Below, piece by piece: positions 13,101-13,990 of a DNA stretch of 13,990 bases. A model generated the notes under the pieces. The model searched no databases. It saw only the letters and a program-made list of their open reading frames with translations, and was not told the DNA's origin. Every line of letters starts with the position of its first letter. The stretch's first letter is position 1. Made by a program: the position numbers and the translations under genes. Origin of the DNA: an uncultured Pseudorhodoferax sp. (GTDB taxonomy: Bacteria > Pseudomonadota > Gammaproteobacteria > Burkholderiales > Burkholderiaceae); assembly GCA_913776795.1 (NCBI GenBank), contig CAJYRH010000228.1, positions 1 to 13,990 of the forward strand, given 5' to 3'.

Positions 13101-13880
13101 ATGCTCAAGATCCTGTTCCTGTTCTTCATGGCCGGCGGCATCCCGGTGGCCATCGCCATGGCCGGCGCCTCGCTGGTCTACATCCTGATCTCGGGCAACC
13201 TGCCGCCCTTCGTGGTGGTGCACCGCATGGTCAGCGGCATCGACAGCTTTCCGCTGCTGGCCGTGCCCTTCTTCATCCTGGCTGGCAACCTCATGAACAA
13301 CGCCGGCATCACCACGCGCATCTACAACTTCGCGCTGGCGCTGGTGGGCTGGCTCAAGGGCGGCCTGGGCCATGTGAACATCGTCGGCTCGGTGGTGTTC
13401 GCGGGCATGAGCGGCACGGCGATCGCCGACGCCGCGGGCCTGGGCACCATCGAGATCAAGGCCATGAAGGAGCATGGCTACAGCACCGAGTTCGCGGTCG
13501 GCGTGACGGCCGCATCGGCCACGCTGGGGCCCATCATTCCGCCCAGCCTGCCCTTCGTGATCTACGGGATGATGGGCAACGTGTCCATCGGCGCGCTGTT
13601 CCTGGCGGGCCTGCTGCCAGGCTTGCTCATGACCATCCTCATGATGCTCACGGTGGCCTACTACGCGCACAAGAACGGCTGGGGCCGCGACATGAAGTTA
13701 AGCGGCCCGCGCCTCGTGAAAGCGCTGTCGGAGCTGGCGGTCGTGGTCGGCTGGCCGCTGGGGCTGTGGCTCATCGTCGACAAGCTGAACCTGCCGGCCC
13801 AGCCCACGGTGTTCGCGGGCCTGGCCTCGCTGTTCATCCTGGACAAGCTGTTCAAGTTTGAGCCCTGCTGCCCATCATGA
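13101..13880 (+). CDS. dctM: TRAP transporter large permease DctM, 5' part of a frameshifted gene
   Basis: The first ~254 residues of the large, transport-carrying membrane subunit. Many membrane helices are visible, with the characteristic FPLLAVPFFILAGNLMN, the GSVVFAGMSGTAIADAAGLG loop and ASATLGPIIPPSLPFVIYG. DctM proteins are usually about 430 aa. This frame runs in register to GAG at 13860-13862, then reads Pro-Cys-Cys-Pro-Ser and stops at 13880 in the middle of a conserved region. The missing part continues in another frame from 13862. A lost G after 13862 (GAGGCC to GAGCC) would explain it exactly. Either the gene is broken or the base is a sequence error. The ATG at 13101 is 12 bp after dctQ and lacks a clear Shine-Dalgarno, suggesting coupling to dctQ. 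Confidence 0.85.
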   Translation: MLKILFLFFMAGGIPVAIAMAGASLVYILISGNLPPFVVVHRMVSGIDSFPLLAVPFFILAGNLMNNAGITTRIYNFALALVGWLKGGLGHVNIVGSVVFAGMSGTAIADAAGLGTIEIKAMKEHGYSTEFAVGVTAASATLGPIIPPSLPFVIYGMMGNVSIGALFLAGLLPGLLMTILMMLTVAYYAHKNGWGRDMKLSGPRLVKALSELAVVVGWPLGLWLIVDKLNLPAQPTVFAGLASLFILDKLFKFEPCCPS

Positions 13881-13990
13881 CGCCCGTGCTGCTGATCGGC
13901 GGCATGAGCACGGGCCTGTTCACGCCCACCGAGGGCGCCATCGCGGCCTGCCTGTGGGCCATGATCCTGGGCTTCGTCTGGTACCGCACT
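13862..13990 (+). pseudogene. dctM: displaced 3' part of dctM, running off the window
   Basis: In the frame that begins with GCC at 13862 the sequence reads ALLPIMTPVLLIGG, then MSTGLFTPTEGAIAACL and WAMILGFVWYR to the window end without a stop. The TGLFTPTEGA stretch is the conserved DctM motif (usually SGxFTPTEAA), so this is the rest of the large permease. An ATG at 13877 overlaps the stop of the upstream frame (ATGA) and could reinitiate translation, but DctM is not normally split here. The rest of the gene lies beyond 13990. Confidence 0.8.

Noticed and set aside
11175..13670. Very long minus-strand open frame opposite the TRAP genes
   Set aside because: Same reason: it is antisense to dctP, dctQ and dctM, rich in His, Asp, Gly and Arg, with no domain and no ribosome binding site.

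Overview
The window is a GC-rich stretch of bacterial chromosome with dense, short-spaced genes and the codon use of a betaproteobacterium. The mix of families (DUF2917 protein, class I-like PPK2, TRAP transporter, GcvA-like LysR regulator, adjacent slt and 5-formyl-THF cyclo-ligase) points to Burkholderiales, most likely Comamonadaceae; this placement is inference. I see no tRNA, rRNA, insertion sequence, phage gene or CRISPR array.

Left part (1-2381), regulators: a Crp/Fnr-type regulator (+), a DUF2917 protein (-) and a LysR-type regulator (+). The last two are divergent, and a 23-bp palindrome in front of the lysR gene looks like an autoregulatory site.

Middle (2385-7976), housekeeping and stress genes: 5-formyltetrahydrofolate cyclo-ligase (-) is back to back with soluble lytic transglycosylase slt (+), with only 11 bp between the start codons. 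Then come an MgtC/SapB membrane protein, polyphosphate kinase 2 and a glutathione S-transferase-like protein (all +), and a small conserved-looking unknown protein (-). Convergent gene pairs are separated by 3-10 bp. A 367-bp gap (6632-6998) holds no gene I can support.

Right part (8091-13990), a sugar-acid catabolic locus: on the minus strand an operon runs SDR1 - SDR2 - fumarylacetoacetate hydrolase (FAH) family protein and ends in a strong intrinsic terminator. SDR1 looks like the BDH2-type 2-keto-3-deoxy-L-fuconate dehydrogenase, and the FAH protein like the 2,4-diketo-3-deoxy-sugar-acid hydrolase. Together they match the lower, non-phosphorylating L-fucose/L-rhamnose route ending in pyruvate plus lactate. 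Divergently on the plus strand lie a FadR-type GntR regulator (GTG start) and a TRAP transporter, dctP-dctQ-dctM. A 25-bp palindrome in the divergent spacer fills the region between the -35 and -10 of a good promoter for the enzyme operon, so the model is GntR repression relieved by the pathway substrate or an intermediate. The sugar-acid dehydratase that should precede SDR1 is not in the window.

Main oddities: dctM is frameshifted near 13862 (a single-base loss restores a perfect DctM continuation), the dctP-dctQ spacer is packed with consecutive hairpins, and slt may be translated from a leaderless mRNA. I do not see a wholly new system; the locus is a plausible variant of known pathways with some regulatory features worth testing.
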